Shown: positions 8,911 through 19,739 of the stretch, one piece after another
Numbering within the stretch: the first letter of the stretch is position 1
Layout: each line of letters begins with the position of its first letter
Source: Phytophthora colocasiae
Lineage: Eukaryota > Oomycota > Peronosporomycetes > Peronosporales > Peronosporaceae
Length of the DNA: 64,000 nucleotides
Direction: 5' to 3'
Assembly: GCA_018806915.1 (NCBI GenBank)
Contig: JAGKQI010000040.1
Location: forward strand, 682,001-746,000
Notes under the pieces: generated by a model
The model's input: the letters and a program-made list of their open reading frames with translations, nothing else
The model's database searches: none
What the model was told of the DNA's origin: nothing
Made by a program: the position numbers and the translations under genes

Positions 8911-11398
8911 TTAGCATTCCGTTGGCAAGAGCTTCCGGAGCACTTGTTGGCTCATGGTTTGCAGACGACGAGCATCATACCGCTCTGCGAAATCCTCGCA
9001 TGCTTGCAGCGACTCCACATCTAACTGCGGTAGCAGTTCCACAAGCTGCAGCTCGCACCGACTGGCCAACACAGTGAGACCCAGGAGACTCGCACCGACG
9101 TACAAGTCCATCATATCACTAGGCTCGAGTCTTGCACTCAACAACTCGAAACAACCAGTGTAAATCCACAGCAGTAGCCCTTTAAACGCCTCAAGTGACA
9201 CACCATCACGGTGCATGTAGTGGAGAGGGATCTCGTGCACTGAAGAATCTTCCGATCCATTCCCAGCAATAGCCATTTTCCCTTCACTGAATCCACCCAT
9301 GAACATAGTGCGGAAATACTCCACTTGTGACAGCACAGCCTTGTGTGCTGGTAGACGCTCGAACGTTTCGGGTTCCGAATCTTCCACAGGCCACAAGAAC
9401 ACGACGTCAGCTACTTCCTCGGAAAGAACCATCGTCTTCATATCCTCTCCAAACTGTTGCGCTTCGGAACTGGCAGGTTCTGTGCCTGTGAGATGTCCTG
9501 AACGTCGGAACGAAGGTGGCGGAAGTGCAGCCAACCGCTCCTTACGCCACGTATCAAGGCACTGAATGACAAGAGCGTCACAGCAAACACGACTTGCAAA
9601 CTGTCCCAATGCCTTCCGCTTGTGACTGACGACGTTGAGGCGGTTCGAGTACAAGAACAGCAGGAAAGCTCGGAAGACCTGAGCATCCACGTCCTGGAAT
9701 TCGTCCACTTCGAACAAACCCTCCTCTTTCTTGCCACTGGTTACTCCAAACTCTGAAGTCTTCTGGACGAGGTCAAGCACACGTAGAAGACCTCTAATGT
9801 AGCCACTACGCGCACTTACCACTACTCTGTGAGCCTTAATCCGCTCCACCTTCCCAGGTCCACCCACAACGAACACCAAGTCAGCAAAATCACCAGTAGC
9901 TAGGATCTGGTCGTAGCTCAACGAGTAGTGAGCTCCACGTGGTCGCACTGCCACTGCACAATGGTTGGAACCAGCTCCCACCGCGACGGCAACGTTGTCT
10001 TTCAGACCAAAGACTCGTTGCGGGTGTACTGAGTGCTGGTACTTGCCGTTTCCAAGCACACCAAACGCGTTCCAGCCCCACGACATGACGGATCCGTCGC
10101 GTGTCAGAGCGAACGTCGAGTGGGAGCTGCAACATGCGTTAACCACCTTGATCCGGGGGTCATCAGCTAGCGCCTTCTGCACACGAGGGAAGAAGTAGTG
10201 GGCGTTCTGCTGCAGATCGTAGAACGTCTCACCGGCACCGTGCTGGCCGTACTCACTGTGCCCCCACGTGTACACTTTTCCATCATCCGTGACTGCCACA
10301 CTGTGGTGGCTCCCAGCAGCAACAGAGACCGCAGGACGCGCCAATTTGACTTCTTCCGGAAGCCAAGAGATGTTGATCCCCGTGCCTAATTGACCAAGAA
10401 CACCCAAACCCCACGAAAAGCACACTCCCGACCTCTTCTTAGGGTCATCTTCGTCCTTGTTCGTCTCTGACTCGATGATCCTCGAACAAGCCAGTGAATG
10501 CTGCTGGCCGCATGCAATATGTTCAATAAAGTACCCTTCCAACGCCTTGATATGCTGGAACTCAGCCGAGTTCCGTCTCGAGCCGAGACCAAGTTGTCCG
10601 TTGTCATTATACCCACAACTAAACACCGCACCGTCATTTGTCGTAGCTAAAGAGTGCGCAAAGCCTGCAGCGATATTCGTCACCACCAGTCTGGACAACG
10701 GTCCTTCGGCCAGTCTCGGAGTCATACAAGGAGCTCGAACCGTCTGCACCTTAACGTTCTCCCCATTCACAACCCCTGCATCTTCATAAACCTGCATGGA
10801 ATCCCGTACAAGTCGGGCCATAATACTGTCGTTCATATGGCGCTGGAGTTCGGCCCTGGAGCGTGCACGTTGAGCTTGCCGCATCTCTTCACTAGACAAA
10901 CCGGCGAGTTCGACCGTCGCCCGGTCCGACGCGTCCGTGGCCACGCCGTCCTCGTCATACAGCACCTTGGCTACAGGTAATAACCCCCACATGAACACGT
11001 CGCCCGACACTGTAAGTGCCAGCGAATGCGACTCTCCACATGAGATTTTAGTCACCAATTGACCGGCGAGGGCGTGTCCGACACGACACGGCAGTGACAC
11101 AGCACTAGTGACCCCTGCGACGTCGCTCAGCCCCAATTGACCCTCCCGACCACGTCCCCAAGCGAATACTTGACCGAATTCATTGAGGGCTAAAGAATGA
11201 CGTTCACCGGCCGAGAAATCCACGATCACTTGGTTCCGCAGAGCTTCCACTTGACGCTAAAAAAAATAACGGCATTAGGTTAAAAGCGTGGAGAAAGTAA
11301 GGGTTAATTGCAATCTATACCAGCTCGAAGACTTGTTTATCTGCTACGTCCAGGCCGAGCTGCTCCGAATTGTTGCTACCCCATACGAACAGAGCCAT
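8911..11398 (-). CDS. RCC1-repeat protein with two BTB domains
   Basis: Two exons: ATG 11398 to 11321 (78 bases, MALFVWGSNNSEQLG...), a 64-base intron, then 11256-8911. The product is 807 residues. The contiguous frame alone has only a GTG start and lacks the first repeat, so the upstream exon decides the start. The N-terminal half carries RCC1-type repeats (FAWGRGREGQLG, FSCGYNDNGQLG, YTWGHSEYGQHG, MSWGWNAFGVLG) forming a beta-propeller. Two BTB/POZ domains follow (FADLVFVVGG...IKAHRVVVSARS and VADVVFLW...LPAHKAVLS) with a BACK-like tail. By analogy with RCC1-BTB proteins it may be a cullin-3 substrate adaptor or a chromatin/GTPase-linked scaffold; the substrate is unknown. Confidence 0.85.
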
Positions 11399-11845
11399 AC
11401 TATTGACTATTGCTGCAATTAGGCGAGAAGGAGGTTTAGGATCTGAGTCGATCTGATTCTAGGATGGGTTGAAAATGGTAAAAAAATTCTTCTTCTTCAA
11501 GCCGTTGATGACGAGATACACTTTACATGTACAAGCCGGAATGAAGAGCTCTGTTGTATGTGGAGCTGATGCTGCAGACACCAGAAATTGCTGCGCCAGG
11601 AGAGAAATTATCTGGTTAACCAGCACTTGCAATCGAGATCATTGTCGTGTGTTGTGGTAGTTTTCACCTGTAGCAAGTCATTGAAAGCAGTAGTAGAGCA
11701 GATTTCACTCCATTCCTTTTACGTGCCATTGCATCATGGATGGTATTCTGGCTATGAACCAAGAAAAAAAATCTACTATACTCCCGCTGATGCTTCGAAA
11801 AGCTTGATCCAGTTTCCTCCATTGCCATTTTCCAATTCGACAACA

Positions 11846-13399
11846 ATGGAACACATCTCGACAATGCTCAACCCGCAGCTTCTCCCTACTCTCATGGCAA
11901 CAGCTTTCACTTTACTTCTCCTCATCTATTGGAAGTTCTTGTCCTCCAAGTCTCCACATGCCAATGGCAAACCGCTCTTCCGTCCTGCTTCGACCCTCCC
12001 GATCCTGGGAAATACTTTAGATGTGCTCTGGTTCCAAAGGGACCGACTGCACGACTGGATGACAGAGCAAAGTCTCGCGAACGGTTGCAAACCGTGGCTC
12101 CTCACGGGCATCGGTCAACGTCCTAAGGTCATTGTGACCGCTTCTGCCGCCTATGAAGACATTTTCAAGACGCAATTCGACGTGTTCGTTCGCGGTCCGG
12201 GTGAGACTGTGCAGGAAATTCTGGGTGAAGGGATTTTCAATGTGGACGGTGACAAATGGAAGCACCAGCGACGTGTCACCAGCCACCTCTTCTCCATGCA
12301 CATGGTTAAAGACTGTATGAACGCTGTGGTTCGTGAGAAGGCCGTGAAGCTTCGAGATGTTCTGGCTAAATGCACCGAACGGAGTGATCCCGTCAGTATG
12401 AAATCGCTTCTGAATAAATTCACAGCGGACACGTTTACTCGAATCGGGTTCGGAGTCGAACTCAATGGACTGGATGAGCCGGTGGATGTAGACACTTCCC
12501 AGCCGCTGGATGCTGCTTTGGGGGTGGTGCAGATTCGACTTCAGAGTCCCGTTTGGCTCTGGAAACTGCGACGATTCTTGAACGTCGGCAGCGAGCGGAT
12601 CTTGCGTGAAAGTATGCAGAAGGTCCACGATACCATCAAGCAGATCATGACCAAGTCACTGGAAGACAAGGAGAACCCTTCAACGTCTACATCGACTCAT
12701 AAGGATCTCATGACGTTGATGTTGCAGTCCGGAGACTTCACCGACGCTCGAGAGATCCGTGACGTTGCAGTCAACTTCTACGCAGCTGGGAAAGACACCA
12801 CCGCCTTCAGTTTGTCCTGGTTCATTGTCCTCATGAATCGGTACCCGCTTGTACTGTGTAAAGTACGTGAAGAGCTCCGTTCTGTGGCTCCAGGACTGTT
12901 CACGGGGGGATTAGAGACACCTTCTCTGGAGCTTCTGCAGCAGATGACGTACTTGGAAGCGGCATTAAAGGAGAGTCTGCGATTAAATTCTCTCGCTGTC
13001 TATCGTCTGGCTAACCGTGACACAACGCTGTATGACGGCACCTTTGTCCCTAAGGATGCACGCGTTGTCTTCTCAATGTACGCATCTGCTCGACAGCCGA
13101 GAGTGTGGGGCCCTGATGCAGATCAGTACAAACCGGAGCGTTGGATCGACGAGAAGACCGGGAAAATCAAGAACATCTCGAATTTCCAGTTCGTCACATT
13201 CAGTGCCGGCCCGAGACAATGCATCGGCATGCGACTAGCTATGATGGAGATGATGACGGTGCTGTCTGTGGTTTTCAGTCGATTTGACCTCGTGACTGTG
13301 GACGATCCTTTTGATATCACGTACGATTTCTCTCTTGTGCTGCCGGTTAAAGGCCCGTTGGCAGTTCGAGTTCGTCCGTTGACTGCTCACATGGCGTAG
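11846..13399 (+). CDS. microsomal cytochrome P450, fatty-acid hydroxylase-like
   Basis: A 517-residue P450 from ATG 11846; the frame further upstream lacks a convincing start. An N-terminal hydrophobic anchor (LMATAFTLLLLIYWKF) is followed by a Pro-rich hinge (PASTLPILGNTLD). Diagnostic motifs are in place: I-helix AAGKDTT (about residue 312), ExxR in KESLR (about 374), PERW, and the heme loop FSAGPRQCIGMRLA (about 451), whose Cys is the thiolate ligand. Overall features suit the CYP86/CYP4-like fatty-acid hydroxylase clan, which includes oomycete-specific families. The reaction would be NADPH-dependent monooxygenation at the ER. No intron is seen and no truncation is evident. Confidence 0.9.
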   Translation: MEHISTMLNPQLLPTLMATAFTLLLLIYWKFLSSKSPHANGKPLFRPASTLPILGNTLDVLWFQRDRLHDWMTEQSLANGCKPWLLTGIGQRPKVIVTASAAYEDIFKTQFDVFVRGPGETVQEILGEGIFNVDGDKWKHQRRVTSHLFSMHMVKDCMNAVVREKAVKLRDVLAKCTERSDPVSMKSLLNKFTADTFTRIGFGVELNGLDEPVDVDTSQPLDAALGVVQIRLQSPVWLWKLRRFLNVGSERILRESMQKVHDTIKQIMTKSLEDKENPSTSTSTHKDLMTLMLQSGDFTDAREIRDVAVNFYAAGKDTTAFSLSWFIVLMNRYPLVLCKVREELRSVAPGLFTGGLETPSLELLQQMTYLEAALKESLRLNSLAVYRLANRDTTLYDGTFVPKDARVVFSMYASARQPRVWGPDADQYKPERWIDEKTGKIKNISNFQFVTFSAGPRQCIGMRLAMMEMMTVLSVVFSRFDLVTVDDPFDITYDFSLVLPVKGPLAVRVRPLTAHMA

Positions 13400-13932
13400 G
13401 TTTGAACGGTTTGGAGTTCACGTCACTGAAGTATGGTTGAAGTACTTTGAAGACCACCATGGTAATAATAATAAAAAAATGACACCGATCGTTTTTTATA
13501 AGGCGATTGACCTCGATGTTTGACTTTTGTTTGATACATGTACTTCAATCTTCGGAATTGCAAACGATTTCTGCTAACTGAAGCCGAACAAGCCTTGTCG
13601 TACTGCTTTTTCCTTAGTACATTTTATTCAAGTACTTGAAAAAAAAAGAGTTCACTTCCAGTTTCTTTGAATGAACTTTTTGTTCTGTCAGTTGATCGAG
13701 AAATGCAGTGGTGCCGAGATTGCGCCCGTTAAAGATAACATGCAGATATTCTTTTACGGTTTTTTTCAATGGAACTTAAGTAGCCCAGCCTCCGTTTTAG
13801 TTGTTTAATTTATCGAGAATCTTAGAAGAAGAGCACCTTTCTTTTAACTGTTGTACTAATAGTAGCTTCTGGCAGTACCTTTAAGCTTCTTGTGGTGAGA
13901 TAGTTCGAAGTAGTTATTCTTATTCTTGCCTT
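13400..13932. other. AT-rich convergent spacer
   Basis: This spacer lies between the P450 stop and the reverse-strand effector stop. It has AT-rich runs and poly-A/T tracts. I see no gene or structured repeat. Confidence 0.4.
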
Positions 13933-14553
13933 CTAAAAGATCAAGTGTTTTTGAGATTCATACCATGCGTCGAAATATGCTTTAAAATACTTGTAGTTTT
14001 CCTGTTTGTGTAGAATATCTCCAGAGCCTTTTCCAACGAGGCCCAACTGTTTAAACGCGTACGACGGAGGATATCTGTAGTAATACCATACCTCCATCTT
14101 CAGCCGAGTAATGACATTCGACACTCCTGGGATCGTAAAATCATAGCCCTTGATCCCTTTCGGTAGTTTTGCCGGAAGCGGCTTCGGCACTTTCGTCGGC
14201 ATCTTCAAGAAAATAAGCTTGGACGCCTGCTCTGGTGGCAAACTTCTCAATAATAAGGCTCGGAGCTTCAGCTGTGACTTCTCGTGTTTGTTGCCTGTTA
14301 ACAATTTCACAATAGGTGTTGGGACCTTCTTAAGTGCTTTCGTGATTGAACTGGAGATCTCAACCCCTCTCTCCTCTACTGTCGCGGACACTGGAGCGGA
14401 TGACGGTTCTGTCGCCCCATTGAGGGAACTACTGCTCGAGTTGGTTTCTTGACTTGGAGCGATCTGGGCCTGCTCCGAGTCTGCCGCCACCAGGGCAGAA
14501 TTGCTGCAGGATAGGGCGGCAGTTATCACCAGCACCGCGCGAAGCAGTCTCAT
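13933..14553 (-). CDS. secreted EER-type effector candidate without an RxLR motif
   Basis: A 206-residue protein from ATG 14553. A signal peptide (MRLLRAVLVITAALSCSNSALVAA) is followed by a Ser/Thr/Gln-rich linker with no RxLR, then an EER (VEERGVE) at the place expected in RxLR-dEER effectors. The C-terminal half has aromatic-rich helices (MEVWYYYRYPPSYAFKQLGL, YKYFKAYFDAWYES) like the W/Y folds of that family. Candidates with EER but no RxLR are known in oomycetes. The intergenic position and lack of introns fit an effector. Alternative: a secreted protein of another class. Confidence 0.7.
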   Translation of the reverse strand: MRLLRAVLVITAALSCSNSALVAADSEQAQIAPSQETNSSSSSLNGATEPSSAPVSATVEERGVEISSSITKALKKVPTPIVKLLTGNKHEKSQLKLRALLLRSLPPEQASKLIFLKMPTKVPKPLPAKLPKGIKGYDFTIPGVSNVITRLKMEVWYYYRYPPSYAFKQLGLVGKGSGDILHKQENYKYFKAYFDAWYESQKHLIF

Positions 14554-14865
14554 GACTGGTCAAGGATTTGCGCCGACTTACTCCCAGGAGCGGGAATTTC
14601 GAAGTGGCGGCACTGCACATCGGCACATCCGGTGTATAACCATCAGTTTGCGCGGTACCGGTACTGTAACTCAGCACCACCGTACCTCTGGGACAGTTTA
14701 CATATCATCTTGCACCAACGAGGATACAGCACCAGTGTACGCTTCGTTACAATTAGTAAGTACAGTACACCAGTAAGTACACCGTCTACGCGTTCTAGGT
14801 GACTCTTTTGCGTCGGCTTTTAGACAATCCTCGATAAACGCGCGCGCGCCAGAGTATTGCACATG

Positions 14866-14906
14866 TATATGACACCAGGTGTCATATAACCACAGGTCCT
14901 GTGGTT
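14866..14906. repeat. two abutting perfect palindromes
   Basis: 14866-14888 has 11-base arms around a single central A (TATATGACACC / GGTGTCATATA). 14888-14906 has 9-base arms around a single T (AACCACAGG / CCTGTGGTT). The two share one base. A third hairpin, with 10-base arms, lies at 14987-15009. Located upstream of the effector candidate; function unknown. Confidence 0.7.
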
Positions 14907-14986
14907 TATACTGTAGCCGCTGTAGTCTTCTCTATTTATAGCTCGCGGAGCGGTACACATGTACAGACTTCCCCGGCAAAGGGAGA

Positions 14987-15009
14987 TGCAGTACAGACTC
15001 TGTACTGCA
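14987..15009. repeat. perfect hairpin, 10-base arms
   Basis: TGCAGTACAG and CTGTACTGCA enclose a 3-base loop. It lies in the repeat-rich spacer between the effector candidate and the mariner relic. Confidence 0.65.
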
Positions 15010-15055
15010 TGTGCCAGCAGGACTGGAGGAATTTCTTGCAACATTTGTACAGTCT

Positions 15056-15208
15056 TCTGCCTCAATAAAGAAGCCCGAAAAACTAATAACCTTCCGAGCT
15101 GCATATCACCATTTTATGAACTGACAATATTTTTAAATCGAACTGTCTTGTATATTTTTTATAACCTTGCCATTTGCATGCAGACTCCAACTTCTTTATT
15201 GAGGCAGA
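15056..15208. repeat. 18-base inverted repeat enclosing about 117 bases
   Basis: 15056-15073 and 15191-15208 are perfect inverse complements (TCTGCCTCAATAAAGAAG). They could be the ends of a very small MITE or the arms of a hairpin. I could not see a convincing target-site duplication. Confidence 0.55.
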
Positions 15209-15257
15209 AACCTGTAATGGCTTTCCCAAGATCTGCTTTCGATCCATACATGTACTA

Positions 15258-16095
15258 CACCTTTGCCCGTCCAGTTTGAGACTGTATCCAAGCAATCAAG
15301 GATGAACAATTTTGGGGTAAATCACCGCGGTATTTTGGGTAGTACCACTATCAAATTTATCGAGCAAACATGGAAATACTGCAACCAGTTTGGGACTTCA
15401 ACGCGCCAAGCAACCACTGCGCCGATAGTTTGGTTAGCCTGCATGAGTTCCCGCCTTTTCCTGCCGAGGTTTTCGAGCCTGCAGCGTGCTGCCCTCTTCG
15501 GACACGCGCCAAGGTCGACTAGTCCAGCGATAATTTCCAAATCTTCTCCGGTCGACGCAGATGCCCTCTCAAGCCCGCCTCCCGAAACATACTGTCGCTG
15601 AGAAGCAGCGCGCCCTCGAGGTTCACAGAGCAGGCCGAGCTGATTGGCTAATGGTAGCAGCTAGCAATGGGGTTCCTCGCTCTACAGCGTACGCTCTTGT
15701 TGAGCTGATAACAAGCAACGTGGTGGAGCACGCAGGTCGGTGACGAAAGTGACAAGGCCGACAAAGATGGTGCTCAGTTGACAATTTCAGAGCGTCAAAT
15801 CGAGCGCGCTGCCCAGGCAAGCATAAAGTATGTGACACCGACTTTGGTAGCTAAAATGGAGTTGCGTGCCCGTGACGCTGTGAACGCTGCCGAGGACATG
15901 GGGAACATGTGCTACGGAGAGTAAAATCCCATCTTGTTGCCGCGACCGTCCCGCTTGGTTGCGGTATTTCTAAGTTTGCTTGATGATTTCGCTCTTTATT
16001 TTTCAATACCACTCTTTTTCTTCGTAATATTCGGTTTTATTACCGCGCCTGTCCACTTTGCTTGAAAGTATTCTCAAACTGGACGGGCAAAGGTG
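15258..16095 (+). mobile_element. Tc1/mariner-type element, internally deleted
   Basis: An 838-base element with perfect 24-base terminal inverted repeats (15258-15281 and 16072-16095, starting CACCTTTGCCCGTCC) and a TA duplication on each side (15256-15257, 16096-16097). Inside is only the start of a transposase: 15561-15743 encodes a basic helix-turn-helix-like segment (VAEKQRALEVHRAG...NGVPRSTAYAL), followed in another frame by a short remnant ending at 15924. The DDE catalytic region is absent, so it is non-autonomous. Intact termini mean it could still be moved by a related transposase. Confidence 0.8.
15561..15924 (+). pseudogene. mariner transposase N-terminal remnant
   Basis: ATG 15561 begins 60 codons with a helix-turn-helix-like DNA-binding segment and ends at TGA 15741. 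Coding-like text (LTISERQIERAAQASIKYV...) resumes in the +1 frame to TAA 15922. No catalytic Asp motifs remain. It belongs to the enclosing terminal-repeat element. Confidence 0.55.
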
Positions 16096-16097
16096 TA

Positions 16098-17137
16098 GTA
16101 ATTAGTAGCAACCAGGAATAACCAGCTACATCACTTCAATTTCCTCCCGATCCATAACGCCACGACCACGTCGGTTGTAGACAAGAACAGTAACTCAGCA
16201 TCAACATCAATGGCGTGAAATGTCAGTAATATCAATCGAACAGGTAAGTACTGTCAATCGACAGGTAAGTACATGTACTATTATACTGTGAGGTATTGTA
16301 CCAGACGACGGCGACGACGTGCAGACAGCGACCTACTGACATCTACATGTACACCTGGAAGACCGCGTCAACAGCGGCCTTCATCAACAAGCATCAATGG
16401 CTGGTGCTGGGGGGCTGAAGCGTACTGAGCTCCCCGTGAGGCAAGTACAGAACTAGGAGATAAGCTCGAGGAACTCCTTGCTTTAATAAACTCACTTTGC
16501 AACTTACTTTGAGGCGCGCAAACGTCATAACTACAAATGTAGCTTACAGTTCCCAACAGGCAGCAAATCTGCTAAAGTTGTCATGCATGTGTACTTGTAC
16601 CATGAAACCCTACATGATCTCTTTACTACATCATATGGTTTGGGGCCAAACTGGCAAAAGCTGGCATCTAAAATCTAAGATGCATGTACATGTACATGTA
16701 TAACTCATCTGCCAGTTTATCTGACAAAATAAGGAAGTGTATAATATCATTGCTTGGTCCTAGGAGCCGACGGCTGCTTATCACTGAGCTAGAAGCCATT
16801 CTGGACCTATTAGCTCGACCGATTCAGGTAGTGCGGCCCCTCCGCTGCGGCTGTGAGAGAACGCGGATCCTGTCCAAGTGGGTTTTCAACATCGTTCACG
16901 TGGCCGGAGGTCTTCTCCTCTTTACCGGGTGATGATACAGCACACACCGGATCCCGCAGACGACGTCGTGGATCATCGATAAGAGACTTCTCGTAAAATT
17001 TGAACGTCTCTGTTGTTCGCCCTCCACTGTTAAAAAGAGTATGAGAGAGACCAAGTTCCGTCAGCTTTGACTTCTGCTCAGACACGGCATTGACGCGGTC
17101 ACGACGCCTCGTCGATGAAGCGAAGCTTTGTTAAGCC
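16098..17137. other. spacer with short repeats and a reverse-strand relic frame
   Basis: Contains small tandem motifs (AGGTAAGTAC twice near 16242-16272; ACATGT units near 16684) and a reverse-strand frame at about 16810-17125 (FKFYEKSLIDDPRRRLRDP) with no ATG. The latter reads like part of an old gene or transposon but matches no family I know. Confidence 0.3.
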
Positions 17138-17316
17138 ATGTGGATAGAAGGAGTTCGTCCAACCATTTCGGAGGCGAATGCCTCGTCGTTGATAGTTCGG
17201 GCACGAGGAGAGTTGAAGTTAATCGATAAACGTGGTGAGGGCAATTGGACCTACCTGAACTTTGCGGACGTCTTAAAACACAAGCGCCTCTACCACAGCA
17301 TTTTCCGAGACTGGAT
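17138..17316 (+). pseudogene. unidentified ORF interrupted by the outer retrotransposon
   Basis: ATG 17138 opens a coding-like frame (LKLIDKRGEGNWTYLNFADV...) that is cut at 17316 by the LTR. The target duplication GGAT (17313-17316) recurs at 35276-35279. Beyond it the same frame stays open from 35280 to TAG 35380-35382, so the empty site would have held a 93-codon ORF. A TAA lies just upstream of the ATG. No family recognised; it may be a small gene or an older transposon relic. Confidence 0.45.
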
Positions 17317-18236
17317 TGTAATAGGCCTAACTTGAAGACGGGCGTGGATCTGGGATCTACTGTCCCACCACAGCCAACGAAGGGAAGAATCTTAACGGAG
17401 ACTTCGAAGTGGATCGCTAGCGCACCAATGAGGGAGCTGCTCGCGAACATGCAGGAAGACGGGTCCAAGTTGAAGAGGCGGCTGACTGGGATGCCAGAAG
17501 CACGCAAGGAAGGACTTGGGTCTCACTTTCGAATTGGCGGAGCAGGAGGCAACTTCCGAATCGGCCGTGTGGAGCACAAGTGCTCACCCGACCAAACGAC
17601 GAAACCAGCGGCGAGTGCTGCTGAAGAGCTGGACGACCAAGGCGGAGCAGAAGAACCAGTTGGGTTCTCAGTCGGCGGCGTCTGTGGCAGCCAACAGCGG
17701 ACAACGGTTCGGTTGGTACGGCCCGAAGCAGAGGTCGTGGGATCTGAGGGACAGCGGGGGAACTGTTTACGTTTACGCAGTGGGAGTACAGGCTGTCCGT
17801 GAGGACACGAACGTGAGTGCTGAACGACCAGGCGGAGCAGTAGAACTAGTTGGGTTCTCGGGTAGTGGCGTCTGTGGCAGCCAACAGCGGACAACGGTTC
17901 GGTTGGTACGGCCCGAAGCAGGTGACACGGGACCTGAGGGACAACAAGGGAAGCTGTTTACGTTTACGTTTGGAAGTGCAGACACGAACGAAAGACGAAC
18001 GAAAGACGAACGAACGAAAGAGACGAACGAAGGACGTAGTGTATATACATACGTTAATATAAAGTAGGCAAGTTCTCGTTGACGAACGACGAACGAGCCG
18101 GCGCGGTGAACCGAGCCAGGAGACGACCAGTTGACGTTGAAGAGTGTCCTTTGACACCCGATCTTTGGATACACCACCCAGCGCAGCACACGAGCGACGA
18201 CCCACTGACTGGCAGTGAGAGAATAAACCTGTTACA
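17317..18236 (+). repeat. 5' LTR of the outer gypsy element
   Basis: Begins TGTAATAGGCC and ends CTGTTACA. It matches 34356-35275 base for base except a T/C near 17464 and an A/G near 18223. The LTR contains a partial tandem duplication of about 190 bases (units starting near 17641 and 17831, both holding the TCTGTGGCAGCCAACAGCGG segment) and a GAACGAAAGAC-type microsatellite near 17988-18033. Long open frames within it on both strands are low-complexity and are not treated as genes. Confidence 0.92.
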
Positions 18237-18254
18237 TGGTGGTCATACAGGGGC
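18237..18254 (+). other. primer-binding site of the outer element
   Basis: TGGTGGTCATACAGG follows the 5' LTR immediately. A TGG right after the LTR is the usual complement of a tRNA 3' CCA end, so minus-strand priming likely starts here. The tRNA species was not identified. Confidence 0.5.
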
Positions 18255-18303
18255 CTTCTCTTATTGTCTCACGTCAGCAGAAACGTACGAGGATGCCAAC
18301 TAA

Positions 18304-19270
18304 AACGCGAGAGACAGCACGGAAACGAGTTACGAGGAAGAAAGCGACGCGATCGCAAAGCTCGAGGAGAGGACAGTCTCGACGCCTATTGATGAAGGTG
18401 CCGTGGGCAACCGGAACAGTAGTGACGAAGCGACGATCAGTCCTGACGAGTATGAAGACAAACGCGCTATACCCGCTGAGGAAGAAGAAGAGTCAGCAGT
18501 CATGACGAGGAGTCAAGCTCGAAAGGAATGGGAAGAAGCCGAACGCTTCTTGGCTACCGCTGCAGCCTCGGGAGAAGGACAGACAGCTTTTCGCAGTGGA
18601 CGAGAGCTAATTAGCGCTGTACTTGGGGAACTCCCGATACGCACGGAAGACGAGCAGCCACGAGTGGTGAGACTGGATGCCGCCCCAAGCACTGGACAAC
18701 AAGAGACCGCTAACAACGTAGCCGATGAACGCGACGACAACGAGCCAGTACGTGGAGACGCGCCACATGCAGCCGAAGATGAACCTGATGACGACGTTCC
18801 CGTACGTCAACCCTCCGAAATGGAAACTATGGCGACAGCACTTCACGAGCTCCGTGAAGAAGTTCGGCAGTTACGGTTGAGGCGTGAACCTAAGCCTCGG
18901 GGTGAACCTCGACAGGCCGCAGAGAATGAAGATCGTGATCGGCAGGTGCAGCGGCCTCTTCACCAGAACGTACGACGAGATTACGGCGAAGATGCACGGC
19001 GAGTGAACCGACGTAGGTCACAAGGGCGGGAACGAAGAGAGAGATCGCAAGGCCGACGAGAGGCACCTCCAAGACGACAACCCGAACGGCAACGACAAGA
19101 ACAACCAGGAGGTGACGGGCAGCCATCCTCCTCCAGCAGTGAAAGCGACTCCGACGATAGTGGAAGGCACGACGCAGGACGGAGACAACGGCGACGAAGC
19201 AGCTCTGAAGACAGTTCCACTGGCGAATCAGAAAGAGATGCACGGATTGAACAACGCCGTGAACGTCACG
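18304..19270 (+). pseudogene. gag: gag of the outer element, 5' part
   Basis: Coding frame open from 18304 (first in-frame ATG 18502) to 19270, where it is cut by the nested retrotransposon within a CAC-G|AG codon context. Acidic at first (runs of Glu), then strongly Arg/Gln/Glu-rich with PRRQPERQRQE-type repeats. A likely original ATG at 18292 is one base out of frame, so an indel near 18296-18305 is suspected. The frame resumes in phase at 27135. Confidence 0.75.
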
Positions 19271-19682
19271 TGTAACGGGGTTACACGGCGCTGCGCGCCT
19301 TGGCTACAATAGGTGTGGTATACACCATCCAGGTCACAAGTCACAGATCCGTGTACAACACATAGTGTTTCTCACACGTCACACATGTAGCCAGTTGCTG
19401 GCTGTTAGCTCAGAGCCACACATTACATTTGATTAGGATTTAGTATGTTAGATACTAAATCCGTTACATTCAGGATTAGGGCAATAAAATAAATAAAAAT
19501 CAGTTTGCATTTTACATAATTAGTGTTAGTTCCTTTATTATAGGGACACTGATTGTGAGAGTCCCGTATTTAGTGGACTACTTGGTTCTTGTATAGAACC
19601 GAAGGCTAGTGCCTTGCAAGCAGGACTCTACGAGTCAACCCAACTTCCTCTGTGCCGTGCACACCTACGCAGCCCCGCTGCA
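19271..19682 (+). repeat. 5' LTR of the nested element
   Basis: 412 bases identical by eye to 26718-27129. It is AT-rich in the middle, including the imperfect palindrome TTTAGTATGTTAGATACTAAA. A TGGTAGCAC primer-binding site starts two bases downstream at 19685. Confidence 0.92.
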
Positions 19683-19684
19683 TC

Positions 19685-19702
19685 TGGTAGCACTTGTAGT
19701 CA
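19685..19702 (+). other. primer-binding site of the nested element
   Basis: TGGTAGCACTTGTAG begins two bases after the LTR. The TGG start fits priming by a tRNA 3' end. Confidence 0.5.
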
Positions 19703-19739
19703 ATCCAACTCCTGAGTTGAAGACTGTTTCTCTGTGAGA

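Noticed and set aside
15050..15300. Treating 15056-15208 as the end of the mariner element
   Set aside because: The mariner termini with TA duplications are clearly at 15258 and 16095; the 18-base inverted repeat lies outside and has no matching duplication.
17516..18067. Long open frames in both LTR copies on both strands (up to 185 codons)
   Set aside because: They follow the internal tandem repeat and low-complexity sequence, overlap each other in several frames, and have no domain. LTR composition explains them.
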